DNA of 64,000 nt from CAZSDU01 sp964605775 (GTDB taxonomy: Bacteria > Bacteroidota > Bacteroidia > Bacteroidales > FEN-979): positions 49,443 through 113,442 of the forward strand of contig CAZSDU010000006.1 in assembly GCA_964605775.1 (NCBI GenBank). The letters are read 5' to 3'. The notes under the pieces are model-generated. The model saw nothing but the letters and a program-made list of their open reading frames with translations, was not told the DNA's origin and searched no databases. A program made the translations under genes and the position numbers. Shown piece after piece: positions 1 through 9,012 of this stretch (within the stretch, counting starts at the first letter, position 1; every line of letters starts with the position of its first letter).

Positions 1-2448
1 GAGCATTTTTTGCTTGGCATTATCCGGGAAGGGGATGGTTTAGCCATCAGGATATTAAGAAATCTCGGTACGGATCTGAAAGAAATCAGAAAAAAAGTGG
101 AATTGGCTGTAGCCAGTCATAAAGAGGAGACAAAAAATCCCGAGAACCTTCCGCTGATCAAGCAAGCTGAAAGGGCCTTAAAAATCACTTACCTTGAAGC
201 AAAGCTGTTCAATAGTGAATTAATTGGAACGGAGCATTTGTTATTGGCAATTTTAAAAGATGAAAACAACCTGGTGACTAAAACATTTTCAAATTTTGGG
301 ATCAGTTATGAGTCTGTCAAAGAGGAACTAACCCTGATCTTAACCAATGGTCAAAGCAATAAACAGTCTGACCCTCAAGATATTTTACCGAAAGATGATG
401 ACGAAGAAGATCCTGAAGAAGGTTCGAAGGCTTTTAGTTCCGGTCAGAAGAAGCCCCAGGATTCCAAATCAAAAACACCTGTTCTTGATAATTTTGGAAG
501 AGACATTACAAAATCAGCAGAGGAAGGCCGCCTTGATCCTATTGTCGGAAGGGAGAAAGAACTTCAGCGGATTGCCCAGGTGTTAAGCCGTCGTAAAAAA
601 AACAACCCCATATTGATCGGGGAACCTGGTGTCGGGAAATCGGCAATAGCCGAAGGACTAGCTTTGCGCATTGTGCAAAGAAAAGTATCCAGAGCCTTGT
701 TCAACAAACGCATTGTTTCACTTGATCTGGCTTCTCTGGTTGCCGGAACCAAATATCGTGGACAGTTCGAAGAACGCATGAAAGCGGTGCTGAATGAACT
801 TGAAAAAAATTCAAATATCATTCTTTTCATCGATGAGATCCATACTATTGTCGGTGCAGGAAACGCCTCAGGTTCCCTGGATGCCTCCAATATGTTCAAA
901 CCTGCCTTGGCCAGGGGTGAAATTCAGTGTATTGGTGCCACTACACTGGATGATTACCGTCAGTACATTGAAAAAGACGGAGCCCTCGAAAGACGTTTTC
1001 AGAAAGTGCTTGTCGATCCCACCACAGCGGAAGAAACCGTTGAAATCCTCAATAATATTAAAGAAAAGTATGAGGATCATCATCTGGTTCAATATACCGA
1101 TGATGCAATAAAATCCTGCGTTTCACTGACCAACAGGTACATCAGTGACCGTTATTTACCAGATAAGGCCATTGATGCATTAGACGAGGCAGGAGCCCGC
1201 GTTCATATCTCAAATATCCATGTCCCTGATGAAATAGTGACCATTGAAAACCAGATCGAAGAAACCCGGAAGCTTAAAATGAATGCCATTAACAGCCAGA
1301 AGTTTGAAGAAGCTGCTGATTTGAGGGATCGTGAAAGAAAATTACAGGAAAGTCTTGAACGTGAAAAAAGAAAATGGGAAGAAAACGCGAAAATAAACCG
1401 TCAGATAGTTACCGAAGAAAATGTCGCTGAAGTTGTTGCCATGATGACCGGTATTCCTGTTCAGAGAATCGCGAAAAATGAAAGCGATCGCTTACTGAAT
1501 ATGGAAGATGAACTTGCCGGTTCAGTCATAGGTCAGAATGAAGCCATTCAGAAAGTTGTACGATCTATCAGGAGAAACAGGGCAGGACTTAAAGATCCTA
1601 ATAAACCCATCGGAAGTTTTATTTTCCTGGGTCCCACAGGGGTTGGAAAAACCCATTTGGCAAAAATTCTCGCCAGGTATTTATTTGATACCGAAGATGC
1701 CCTGGTCAGAATAGACATGAGTGAATATATGGAGAAATTTGCCGTTTCCAGGTTGATCGGAGCACCTCCGGGATATGTCGGATATGAGGAAGGTGGGCAA
1801 TTGACTGAAAAAATCCGACGTCGCCCCTACTCTATCGTCCTTCTTGATGAAATTGAAAAAGCACATCCTGATGTGTTTCATCTGTTATTACAGGTACTCG
1901 ATGACGGCCAACTGACAGACAGCTTTGGACGAAAGGTCGATTTTAAAAATACCATTGTGATCATGACTTCCAATATCGGATCCAGACAATTGAAGGATTT
2001 TGGACAGGGAGTCGGTTTTGTCACTTCAGCAAGAGAAGCTGCCAGTGCTGAGCATACAAGAGGAGTAATCGAGAATGCCCTTAAAAAAGCATTTGCCCCT
2101 GAATTTCTGAACCGGATTGATGATGTGGTGATCTTCAATGCCCTTGAGCGTGAAGATATTCATAAGATCATTGACATAGAATTAAAACAGCTCTATGAAC
2201 GGATTAAAAATATGGGATATCAGATTACCATCAGCGCTGAAGCCAAAGAATTTATTGCCGAAAAGGGATGGGATGCCCAATTCGGAGCCAGACCCCTGAA
2301 GCGAGCCATTCAGAAATATATTGAAGATAAACTGGCAGAAGAAATCATTAAAACAAAAATTGCTCCGAATGACCTAATTGTCATTGATTTTAATAAAGAA
2401 ATTGAGGAAATCAGTGTTTTGGTGAGAACTAATGAGGAGAAAGCTTAA
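1..2448 (+). CDS. clpC: ATP-dependent Clp protease ATPase subunit ClpC (5' truncated by window edge)
   Basis: AAA+ unfoldase that feeds substrates to ClpP in the cytoplasm. The reading frame is open from base 1, so the true start lies upstream. The visible part holds the end of the first Clp N repeat and a second one, an acidic linker, a first AAA module with Walker A GEPGVGKSA, a UVR-type coiled middle segment (KFEEAADLRDRERK), and a second AAA module with GPTGVGKTH. The short middle domain and UVR motif mark ClpC rather than ClpB or ClpA. The C-terminal D2-small domain is complete. The stop overlaps the stop of the convergent gene by 4 bp, so no separate terminator fits between them. Confidence 0.96.
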   Translation, partial: EHFLLGIIREGDGLAIRILRNLGTDLKEIRKKVELAVASHKEETKNPENLPLIKQAERALKITYLEAKLFNSELIGTEHLLLAILKDENNLVTKTFSNFGISYESVKEELTLILTNGQSNKQSDPQDILPKDDDEEDPEEGSKAFSSGQKKPQDSKSKTPVLDNFGRDITKSAEEGRLDPIVGREKELQRIAQVLSRRKKNNPILIGEPGVGKSAIAEGLALRIVQRKVSRALFNKRIVSLDLASLVAGTKYRGQFEERMKAVLNELEKNSNIILFIDEIHTIVGAGNASGSLDASNMFKPALARGEIQCIGATTLDDYRQYIEKDGALERRFQKVLVDPTTAEETVEILNNIKEKYEDHHLVQYTDDAIKSCVSLTNRYISDRYLPDKAIDALDEAGARVHISNIHVPDEIVTIENQIEETRKLKMNAINSQKFEEAADLRDRERKLQESLEREKRKWEENAKINRQIVTEENVAEVVAMMTGIPVQRIAKNESDRLLNMEDELAGSVIGQNEAIQKVVRSIRRNRAGLKDPNKPIGSFIFLGPTGVGKTHLAKILARYLFDTEDALVRIDMSEYMEKFAVSRLIGAPPGYVGYEEGGQLTEKIRRRPYSIVLLDEIEKAHPDVFHLLLQVLDDGQLTDSFGRKVDFKNTIVIMTSNIGSRQLKDFGQGVGFVTSAREAASAEHTRGVIENALKKAFAPEFLNRIDDVVIFNALEREDIHKIIDIELKQLYERIKNMGYQITISAEAKEFIAEKGWDAQFGARPLKRAIQKYIEDKLAEEIIKTKIAPNDLIVIDFNKEIEEISVLVRTNEEKA

Positions 2449-3200
2449 AACCGGTTAAACAAATCCTCATCTTTCATGACCTTCTGAACATTTATGCCAT
2501 TCATCTCGCCAGAAGGAAAAATATATCTAAACAAATCATTGATCTCACTGTCACCTACGAAGAGGTATTTCAGATTAATTGAAAATCCATTATTTTCGTA
2601 AAATAGCTCATTGCCCATAGGATCAATGATATAAAATAAATCAGTATTCAATGCCTGATGGTCAAGATATTTCGAAGAAAGTGTACCGACAATCTGTGCC
2701 GGTTTTATGCTCTGCATTTCCGTAAAAAGGTATTCGCCCATCACAAAACGCTCATCCATAAAGTAGTATAATGACTTCATCTTGATTCCGCCCAATAACT
2801 CATTGAAACCTATAACTTTGACCCTTGATTCACCCATCCTGGCCGTATTGATGCATTCGGGATTCCCTTTTTGCCTGACAAGGTTTTTATAGGATGATAA
2901 ATATTTCACTTCTCCAAACTCAAGTTTTGTTTTGGTAATAAAATGCTCCGCATTCTTCATTTTCTTAAAGAAGGGCACAAAATGCATGGTTATTTCATCA
3001 CGGATACAGTTATTATGAGGATTTCTCAGGTTATGTTCCTTGAAAAATTCAATAAACTCAAAGCTGAACTTTCCATAGACCAGGATGATATACCATAGGC
3101 GAAAAATCGGGAAGACCCTTCTTCTTAGAAAAACGACAGTGATAATAAATATCAATACCACAACAAGCGCTATGATAATATTCCTTAGGGTCGGATCCAT
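2445..3200 (-). CDS. Hypothetical single-pass membrane protein
   Basis: Not recognised. With the start at 3200 the protein has 251 residues: a short N-terminus (MDPTLRN), one strong hydrophobic helix at about residues 8-26 followed by RRR, then a soluble domain of about 220 residues with no motif I know. The frame stays open upstream to 3314 with other ATG codons (for example at 3266), but those starts would overlap or abut the acyl-CoA dehydrogenase gene and add an unconvincing leader, so 3200 is preferred. It is the last gene of the etf/acyl-CoA dehydrogenase run, 88 nt after the dehydrogenase. A link to fatty-acid oxidation is only inferred from position. Confidence 0.6.
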   Translation of the reverse strand: MDPTLRNIIIALVVVLIFIITVVFLRRRVFPIFRLWYIILVYGKFSFEFIEFFKEHNLRNPHNNCIRDEITMHFVPFFKKMKNAEHFITKTKLEFGEVKYLSSYKNLVRQKGNPECINTARMGESRVKVIGFNELLGGIKMKSLYYFMDERFVMGEYLFTEMQSIKPAQIVGTLSSKYLDHQALNTDLFYIIDPMGNELFYENNGFSINLKYLFVGDSEINDLFRYIFPSGEMNGINVQKVMKDEDLFNRF

Positions 3201-3288
3201 GGATGAACTATCTTTTGCAGTTCTGACCAGAAAAATCAAGCCCAGATAAGAATTCAGATTAAGCATTGAAAATTTTCTTAATGAAGCA

Positions 3289-5073
3289 TTAAAACTTATA
3301 TGTATTGTCATCAATCAGTTTATCCGCAATCTTTCTTCTTGATTCTTTAACATTGATTGCCTGAACTTTTGATAACATATCAATGGCATCATTGACCACA
3401 ATCATCTCGTTTCCCGTCGAAATGGAATGGATGGCATCATGGGCGGCTTTCTCTATCTTTCCAGCAGTATCATAGATCAGAACATCCAACATTTCCTTGT
3501 ATAAAGCAGATGCATCCATTCCTTTGATATGCTCGATCTTTTCCACCCTTAGTAAAAGTGATTCAGCCACATAAATTCCAATAATGACATCAGAAATATT
3601 GTTGAGGACTTCCTGCTCCTGGATAAGTTTCTTGTCGAAATGATGGGATGCGGCATGAATGGCCAAGAGAGCAATTCTTTTAAAATTTTTAACGTATGCT
3701 TTCTTTTCTTCGAAATATGATTTTGCATTATTGGTCTCAGGTTTGATTTCGCTGATTCCATGAAAGATTTTTTCTGCCTCTCCAAATAAGTTAAAATCAC
3801 CTTTCATGGCTCTTTTCATCGCGGTATCAACGACAAGCAGACGATTGATCTCGTTGGTGCCCTCAAAAATCCGATTGATTCTGGAATCCCTGTATCCACG
3901 TTCAACCGGCATCTCCGCTGAATAGCCCATTCCTCCATGAATCTGAACAGCTTCATCGATGACGTAATCCAGCACCTCAGAACCATAAACTTTCAGGATG
4001 GCAGCTTCAACAGCATAATGACTGATCCCTTCAATACTTGCATGACCTTTTTCCATACCTTCAGCTTTATTCTTTTCGATCTGGTCATCGATATCTTTAC
4101 TTAACCTGTATATGGCTGATTCGAGCGCAAAGGTACGGATTACCTGTTCAGCCAGTTTATACTTGATAGCACCAAAAGTTGAAATAAAAACTCCAAACTG
4201 TTTACGTTCATTGGCATATTTAACAGAATCGCTGATTGCTTTTTTGGCTGCGCCCAAAACATTGGCTCCCAGTTTAATTCTTCCCATATGGAGGATGCTT
4301 AATGCAATCCTGAAACCTTCACCTCGATTTCCAATTAAATTTTCAACCGGAACTTTGACATCATTGTAAAAAATCTGAGCAGTAGATGATCCTTTTATTC
4401 CCATTTTGTGCTCATCCGGGTTGACAATCACACCTGGCAGGCTGCGTTCTACAATAAAAGCGCTAAGTACCCTGTCTCGTTCAATTTTAGCAAATACGGT
4501 TTGAATATCGGCAAAGCCTGCATTGGTAATCCACATTTTCTGTCCATTTAAGAGGTAATATTTTCCATCTTCTGATAGAACAGCGGTGGTTTTCCCCGAA
4601 TTGGCATCGCTTCCTGCACCAGGTTCCGTTAGGCAATAAGCACCCAATAGATCCCCGGTGGCCAGGCGGGTGACATATTTCTGTCTTTGTTCCTCATTCC
4701 CGTAATACATGATCGGAAGTGTGCCGATTCCAGTATGGGCCATGAAAGCAACAGAGAAAGAATACCCTGCCCCAATGGTCTCAGCAGCAAGCATTTGGGT
4801 TACAAACGACTGGCCAAAACCCCCATATTCCTCGGGTAATGAGATACCCATCAGACCCAGATCACCAGCTTTTTTTAAAATACTTTGCATGAGGTTGATA
4901 TCAGGAGCATCTATTTTATCGATGACAGGATACACTTCTGTTTCCAGAAAATCCCGACAGGTTTGGGCAATCATTCTTTGCTCTTCGTTGAATTCTTCCG
5001 GAATAAAAACATCATTGGATGAAATCTCATCAACGAGAAATTCTCCGCTTTTCAGAACCTTTCTGTTTTCCAT
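3289..5073 (-). CDS. Acyl-CoA dehydrogenase, VLCAD-like with C-terminal extension
   Basis: FAD enzyme making the first alpha,beta-desaturation of a fatty acyl-CoA and passing electrons to EtfAB. The three acyl-CoA dehydrogenase domains fill roughly residues 30-420. Visible signatures are LTEPGAGSD (substrate and FAD region), WITNAG, and IHGGMGYSAEMPVERGYRD followed by FEGTNEI, whose Glu404 is the expected catalytic base. About 170 residues follow the catalytic core, as in the VLCAD/ACAD9 branch rather than short- or medium-chain enzymes of about 380 residues. It lies 29 nt behind the membrane Etf oxidoreductase and shares its operon with etfBA, which makes it the probable electron donor to that system. 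Chain-length preference cannot be read from the sequence. Confidence 0.93.
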   Translation of the reverse strand: MENRKVLKSGEFLVDEISSNDVFIPEEFNEEQRMIAQTCRDFLETEVYPVIDKIDAPDINLMQSILKKAGDLGLMGISLPEEYGGFGQSFVTQMLAAETIGAGYSFSVAFMAHTGIGTLPIMYYGNEEQRQKYVTRLATGDLLGAYCLTEPGAGSDANSGKTTAVLSEDGKYYLLNGQKMWITNAGFADIQTVFAKIERDRVLSAFIVERSLPGVIVNPDEHKMGIKGSSTAQIFYNDVKVPVENLIGNRGEGFRIALSILHMGRIKLGANVLGAAKKAISDSVKYANERKQFGVFISTFGAIKYKLAEQVIRTFALESAIYRLSKDIDDQIEKNKAEGMEKGHASIEGISHYAVEAAILKVYGSEVLDYVIDEAVQIHGGMGYSAEMPVERGYRDSRINRIFEGTNEINRLLVVDTAMKRAMKGDFNLFGEAEKIFHGISEIKPETNNAKSYFEEKKAYVKNFKRIALLAIHAASHHFDKKLIQEQEVLNNISDVIIGIYVAESLLLRVEKIEHIKGMDASALYKEMLDVLIYDTAGKIEKAAHDAIHSISTGNEMIVVNDAIDMLSKVQAINVKESRRKIADKLIDDNTYKF

Positions 5074-5102
5074 ATTTGCTAAAAAATTAAAATTGTCTGT
5101 TT

Positions 5103-7190
5103 CTATAATCCAAGGTTAACGGCTATGATCTCTGCAATATCATAGTTTTTGACCTTTTCTTCCCTGTTTTTATATTTAATGCCATCTGTTATCATTGTCA
5201 TGCAGAAAGGACAAGCAGTTGCAATAATGGAAGGGTTTGTTCCCAAAGCTTCTTCTGTCCGTTCAATGAAGATTTCCTTTTGGCCTTGTTCTGCTTCTTT
5301 GAACATCTGTCCTCCACCAGCTCCGCAGCAGAGTGCAAAACTTTTATTTCTCTCCATTTCAATAAAAGTTCCTGAAAGGGTTTTCAGGATTGATCTCGGT
5401 GCCTGATAAATATCATTTGCCCTTCCTAGATAACAAGGATCATGATAAGTGATTGTGTCTTCGGCAAAAGCATTCTGATCCAGTTTTAGATGACCGGAAT
5501 CGATGAATTTTACAAGAAATTGCAGATAGTTTTCCACTTCTATTTCCGCTCCGAGGTCAGGATATTCATTTTTAAAAACATTATAGCAATGCGGGCAAAC
5601 AGTGATAATTTTTTTAATATCATACGATTCAAAAAGTCTAATGTTCTGCAAGGCCTGCATTTGGAAAAGCATCTCGTTTCCTGCGCGGCGTGCCGGATCA
5701 CCTGTACAGGATTCTTCCCGTCCCAGTACTGCATAACTGACATTAAGAAAAGACAGGATTTTTGCAAAAGCAGCGACGACTTTTTTAAACCGGTCATCGA
5801 AAGCTCCGGCACAGCCAACCCAGAACAAATACTCAGGTCTTTCTCCACGGCCAAAGACATCCGACATAACAGGCACTGGCACTTTCAGATCTTTGGCCCA
5901 GAGTAACCTGTCCTCGGCGGAATATTGCCAGGGAGCTCCGTTATTTTCGATATTGCTGAAAATTGACTTCAAACCACCGGGAGCTGACCCTTTTTCCATG
6001 ACAAGATATCTCCGCATATCGAGGATCAGACCAGGATGGTTAATGTTAATCGGACATTCTTTGGCACATGCATTACATGTTGTACATGCCCATAATTCTT
6101 CTTCCGTGATATAATCGAGGACAAGTGCTTTTTGGTCATCGTAATTTTTTCCATTTTTTCTTAATCCCGGCCCCTTTTCTTTCATCCTGGCCCTCACATC
6201 CATCATGATTTTGCGGGGGGAAAGTTTTTTCCCTGTCAGATTGGCCGGGCAAACCGAGGTACATCTGCCGCATTCGGTGCAGGAAAGGGCATCAAAATAA
6301 TTTTTCCAGGTTATGTCTTCTGCATCTTTTACCCCAAAGCGCTCGACTTCTGCAGAAATATCTGCCGGATCTGCCATTTCAGGATATATCATCAGTTTCA
6401 CTTCCCTGGTTACTTGGTCCATATTTGAGAGTTTCCCCAGTGGATCGAGTCTGGACAGAAAAACATTAGGAACAGACATGAATACATGAAAGTGCTTGGA
6501 ATAAGGCAGCATATTGGCAAAAATAAAAATCAATAGAATGTGCATCCACCAGAAGAACTCATAAAGGGAAGATACTTGCAAGCGGGAATGTCCCTGGAAA
6601 AATATTGCAAAAAACTGGCTGACAGGATAATACCCTGCAAAATGTCCATCGTTTGCTTCACTAAGCTTTATATATGCGATATTCATGCCCAGGAGGGAGA
6701 TCATCAGCAGCAGGATCATCGTGAGTGCAATATTGGCATCAAGATGGGATATCTTTTTCATCTCAATCCCTTCAAATCTTTTGATATGTAAAAACAGCCT
6801 CCGGAAAAGAAAGATTAGAATTGCAATGGACACAAGAAGTCCGAAAATATCACCTAAGGCGACAATGATGTTATATATATTCCCTAGACCGCTTAATGAT
6901 TTCTCTTTGCCCAAGAGCCCATCTATAACCATTTCAATACTTCCGAAGAGAATCACACAAAATCCCCAGAAAACGAGTGCATGAAAAAAACCGATTACCG
7001 GTTTTCGAAAAAGTTTTGTCTGTCCGAAGGCAACCCTAAGCATTAAAAAAAATCGCTTTCCTATATTTTGCACCGGAAAAGCAGGTCGTGTCAAACGAAA
7101 GAAGCCAATAATTCTATTTACAGTGAACCCAAATACACCCAAGGTAATGAGGAGGGTAATTGCGAAAACAATTTGTTTGACCATAAGCAT
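5103..7190 (-). CDS. Membrane-bound EtfAB:quinone oxidoreductase (FeS/heterodisulfide-reductase-like, EMO/EtfD type)
   Basis: A 695-residue protein that should take electrons from reduced EtfAB and reduce membrane quinone. The N-terminal ~235 residues form a NarI-like heme-binding membrane domain with about six helices. A dicluster ferredoxin domain follows, with Cys304/307/310/314 and Cys369/372/375/379 each ending in CP. The C-terminal half has two CCG-type domains (CPHCYNVF, HDPCYLG, CCGAGGG, ACPFC). This architecture is that of the EMO/EtfD family from syntrophic bacteria and mycobacteria, not of the monotopic mitochondrial-type ETF-QO. It starts 3 nt after the etfA stop, so it is surely co-translated with the ETF it serves. 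Substrate path and quinone type are inferred. Confidence 0.9.
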   Translation of the reverse strand: MLMVKQIVFAITLLITLGVFGFTVNRIIGFFRLTRPAFPVQNIGKRFFLMLRVAFGQTKLFRKPVIGFFHALVFWGFCVILFGSIEMVIDGLLGKEKSLSGLGNIYNIIVALGDIFGLLVSIAILIFLFRRLFLHIKRFEGIEMKKISHLDANIALTMILLLMISLLGMNIAYIKLSEANDGHFAGYYPVSQFFAIFFQGHSRLQVSSLYEFFWWMHILLIFIFANMLPYSKHFHVFMSVPNVFLSRLDPLGKLSNMDQVTREVKLMIYPEMADPADISAEVERFGVKDAEDITWKNYFDALSCTECGRCTSVCPANLTGKKLSPRKIMMDVRARMKEKGPGLRKNGKNYDDQKALVLDYITEEELWACTTCNACAKECPININHPGLILDMRRYLVMEKGSAPGGLKSIFSNIENNGAPWQYSAEDRLLWAKDLKVPVPVMSDVFGRGERPEYLFWVGCAGAFDDRFKKVVAAFAKILSFLNVSYAVLGREESCTGDPARRAGNEMLFQMQALQNIRLFESYDIKKIITVCPHCYNVFKNEYPDLGAEIEVENYLQFLVKFIDSGHLKLDQNAFAEDTITYHDPCYLGRANDIYQAPRSILKTLSGTFIEMERNKSFALCCGAGGGQMFKEAEQGQKEIFIERTEEALGTNPSIIATACPFCMTMITDGIKYKNREEKVKNYDIAEIIAVNLGL

Positions 7191-7193
7191 GGG

Positions 7194-8165
7194 CTATTTC
7201 ATTTTCATTTCTTTCACCGCTTCCACCAATGAGGGTAATATTTTGGAAGCATCGCCGACAATACCATATTGTGCAGCCTGGAAGATCGGGGCATCTTTAT
7301 CCGTATTGATTGCCACAATTATTTTTGAGGCACTTACCCCGGCCAGGTGCTGGGTAGCGCCTGAAATTCCAATGGCGAAATAAAGATTGGGTGCAATAAT
7401 CTTTCCCGTCTGGCCAGTATGTTCTCCGTGAGGTCTCCAGCCTTCATCCGATACGGGACGTGAACAGGCAGTGGCAGCACCAAGTAAACCCGATAGTTCC
7501 TCAAGCGGACCCCAGTTGTCAGGTGATTTCATTCCCCTACCTCCGGAGACTACAATTTCAGCATCCGTTAAAAGAATTTTTCCTGTTTGCTTTTGTGTCT
7601 CCTTAACTTTTGTTTTAATGAGATTGCCTGAAACTGGAATGTTCATTCTTTCATAAGTCACATCTGCCGGTTTTTCAATTAATTCAAATGAATTCTGTGC
7701 CAATGTAATAATCTTGTTTTCGGATTGAATCCGAACGTGAGCATAAGCGTTTCCCGAGAAGACCTTCTTATTTACGACAAACGGGTCGGTACTTAGCGGC
7801 AGTTTACTTACCCCTGAAGCAATTCCAGCCTTCAATTGAACCGACAGTCGGGGGGCAAGGGCTTTCCCGGTGATATTATTGGAAAGGACCACTACCGAAG
7901 CAGATTCTTTTCTGGCCACCTCGGAGATGGCTGAAGTATATGCCTGAGTATCAAAAGTATTGTAAATTTCATTATCTAGAGTGAGGACCTTTTTAGCTCC
8001 GTAATTCCCTAATTTCTCAAGTTCTGTTTGTTCCACTTTTCCGATCGATAACGCGACAGGCTCAGTAGAGAGCATCTCAGCAACTTTGGAAGCGTATGAA
8101 ATCAATTCGAATGAAAGTTTTTTAAACTTCCCATCCCAATTTTCGACAAAGATTAAAACTGCCAT
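7194..8165 (-). CDS. etfA: Electron transfer flavoprotein alpha subunit
   Basis: FAD-carrying half of the ETF heterodimer, shuttling electrons from acyl-CoA dehydrogenases to the membrane oxidoreductase. The length of 323 residues is typical. The C-terminal FAD domain is clear: GGRGMKSPDNW, then CSRPVSDEGW, GQTGKIIAPNLY, GISGATQHLAG and NTDKDAPIF. The N-terminal ~190 residues form the usual alpha/beta domain shared with EtfB. It stands 23 nt behind etfB and 3 nt ahead of the membrane oxidoreductase. No ferredoxin or butyryl-CoA dehydrogenase of the bifurcating type is nearby, so a plain respiratory ETF is more likely than a bifurcating one. That last point is inference. Confidence 0.95.
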   Translation of the reverse strand: MAVLIFVENWDGKFKKLSFELISYASKVAEMLSTEPVALSIGKVEQTELEKLGNYGAKKVLTLDNEIYNTFDTQAYTSAISEVARKESASVVVLSNNITGKALAPRLSVQLKAGIASGVSKLPLSTDPFVVNKKVFSGNAYAHVRIQSENKIITLAQNSFELIEKPADVTYERMNIPVSGNLIKTKVKETQKQTGKILLTDAEIVVSGGRGMKSPDNWGPLEELSGLLGAATACSRPVSDEGWRPHGEHTGQTGKIIAPNLYFAIGISGATQHLAGVSASKIIVAINTDKDAPIFQAAQYGIVGDASKILPSLVEAVKEMKMK

Positions 8166-8188
8166 ATTTCGTATTGGTTAATTTTTGA

Positions 8189-8938
8189 TTAAATAATTTT
8201 AGCCTCTGTTTGTAGTAATTCTATCAATTGCCGGGGATTTTCAGGATCAATGAACTTGCAAGACGCCCTGGGTTTTGGCATTTCGAAATCAATGATTTCC
8301 GTCAATGGTTCCAGTGGGATAGGTTCAAACACTTTGATGGGTTTTGTTCTGGCCATCATGATTCCTCTCATGGCAGCAATTCTGGGTTCTTTGGCAATGC
8401 CTTTCTGGACCACTGCAACCATGGGTGATGAAATGTTGATAATTTCTTTTCCCCCATCAATTTCGCGGGTGATCATAAGTTCCCCATTTTCAATTTCAAT
8501 ATTGGTAACTGAGGATACTGAAGCATATCCAAGCAGTTCAGCCAGGATCCCTCCTACGTTAGACCCATTGTAATCACTTGATTCTATTCCACACAAAATA
8601 AGATTAAAAGGATTTGTTTTGATTACTTCTGCCAGTTGTGCAGCAACGAAAGAAGCATCTAGTGGTTCAGCATTGATACGTATCGCATCGTCTGCTCCTA
8701 TGGCCAATGCTTTTCTTATAGTCGGTTCAGATGCGATGAGACCTACATGTGCGACTGTCACAGATTGAATTCCCAGGGCAGAATTATCTTTTAATTCCAA
8801 TGCCCTTGTCAACGACAACTCATCCCATGGATTAATCACCCATTGGATTCCATTAACATCAAGGGTTTTATTCTCATGAATGAATTTTACCCGTGTTGTG
8901 GTATCGGGAACATGACTAATACAAACCAAAATTCTCAT
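8189..8938 (-). CDS. etfB: Electron transfer flavoprotein beta subunit
   Basis: Partner of EtfA that binds AMP and docks on the dehydrogenase. 249 residues, usual for the family. It opens with MRILVCISHVPDT and has the typical PWDE at the end of the first strand-helix unit, a GADDAIRI segment and the family signature near residues 165-200 (PMVAVVQKGIAKEPRIAAMR). It is the first gene of the etfB-etfA-oxidoreductase-acyl-CoA dehydrogenase group. A candidate Bacteroidota promoter element lies about 38 nt upstream, in the gap after fabI. Confidence 0.94.
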   Translation of the reverse strand: MRILVCISHVPDTTTRVKFIHENKTLDVNGIQWVINPWDELSLTRALELKDNSALGIQSVTVAHVGLIASEPTIRKALAIGADDAIRINAEPLDASFVAAQLAEVIKTNPFNLILCGIESSDYNGSNVGGILAELLGYASVSSVTNIEIENGELMITREIDGGKEIINISSPMVAVVQKGIAKEPRIAAMRGIMMARTKPIKVFEPIPLEPLTEIIDFEMPKPRASCKFIDPENPRQLIELLQTEAKII

Positions 8939-8976
8939 GGAAATAGATTTTATTTTCAGTTAAAATTATCGGGTTG

Positions 8977-8984
8977 CAAAGATA
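8977..8984 (-). promoter_or_regulatory. Candidate -7 promoter element for etfB-etfA operon
   Basis: On the minus strand the bases read TATCTTTG, a full match to the Bacteroidota -7 consensus TAnnTTTG, 38 nt before the etfB start. No good TTG -33 element sits at the usual distance, so this may be a secondary promoter within the longer bamD-to-acyl-CoA-dehydrogenase run. Confidence 0.5.
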
Positions 8985-9012
8985 CAAGAATTTATAACTG
9001 ATTGTTCAGCAA

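Noticed and set aside
4709..5119. 136-codon plus-strand open frame
   Set aside because: Antisense to the acyl-CoA dehydrogenase N-terminal domain.
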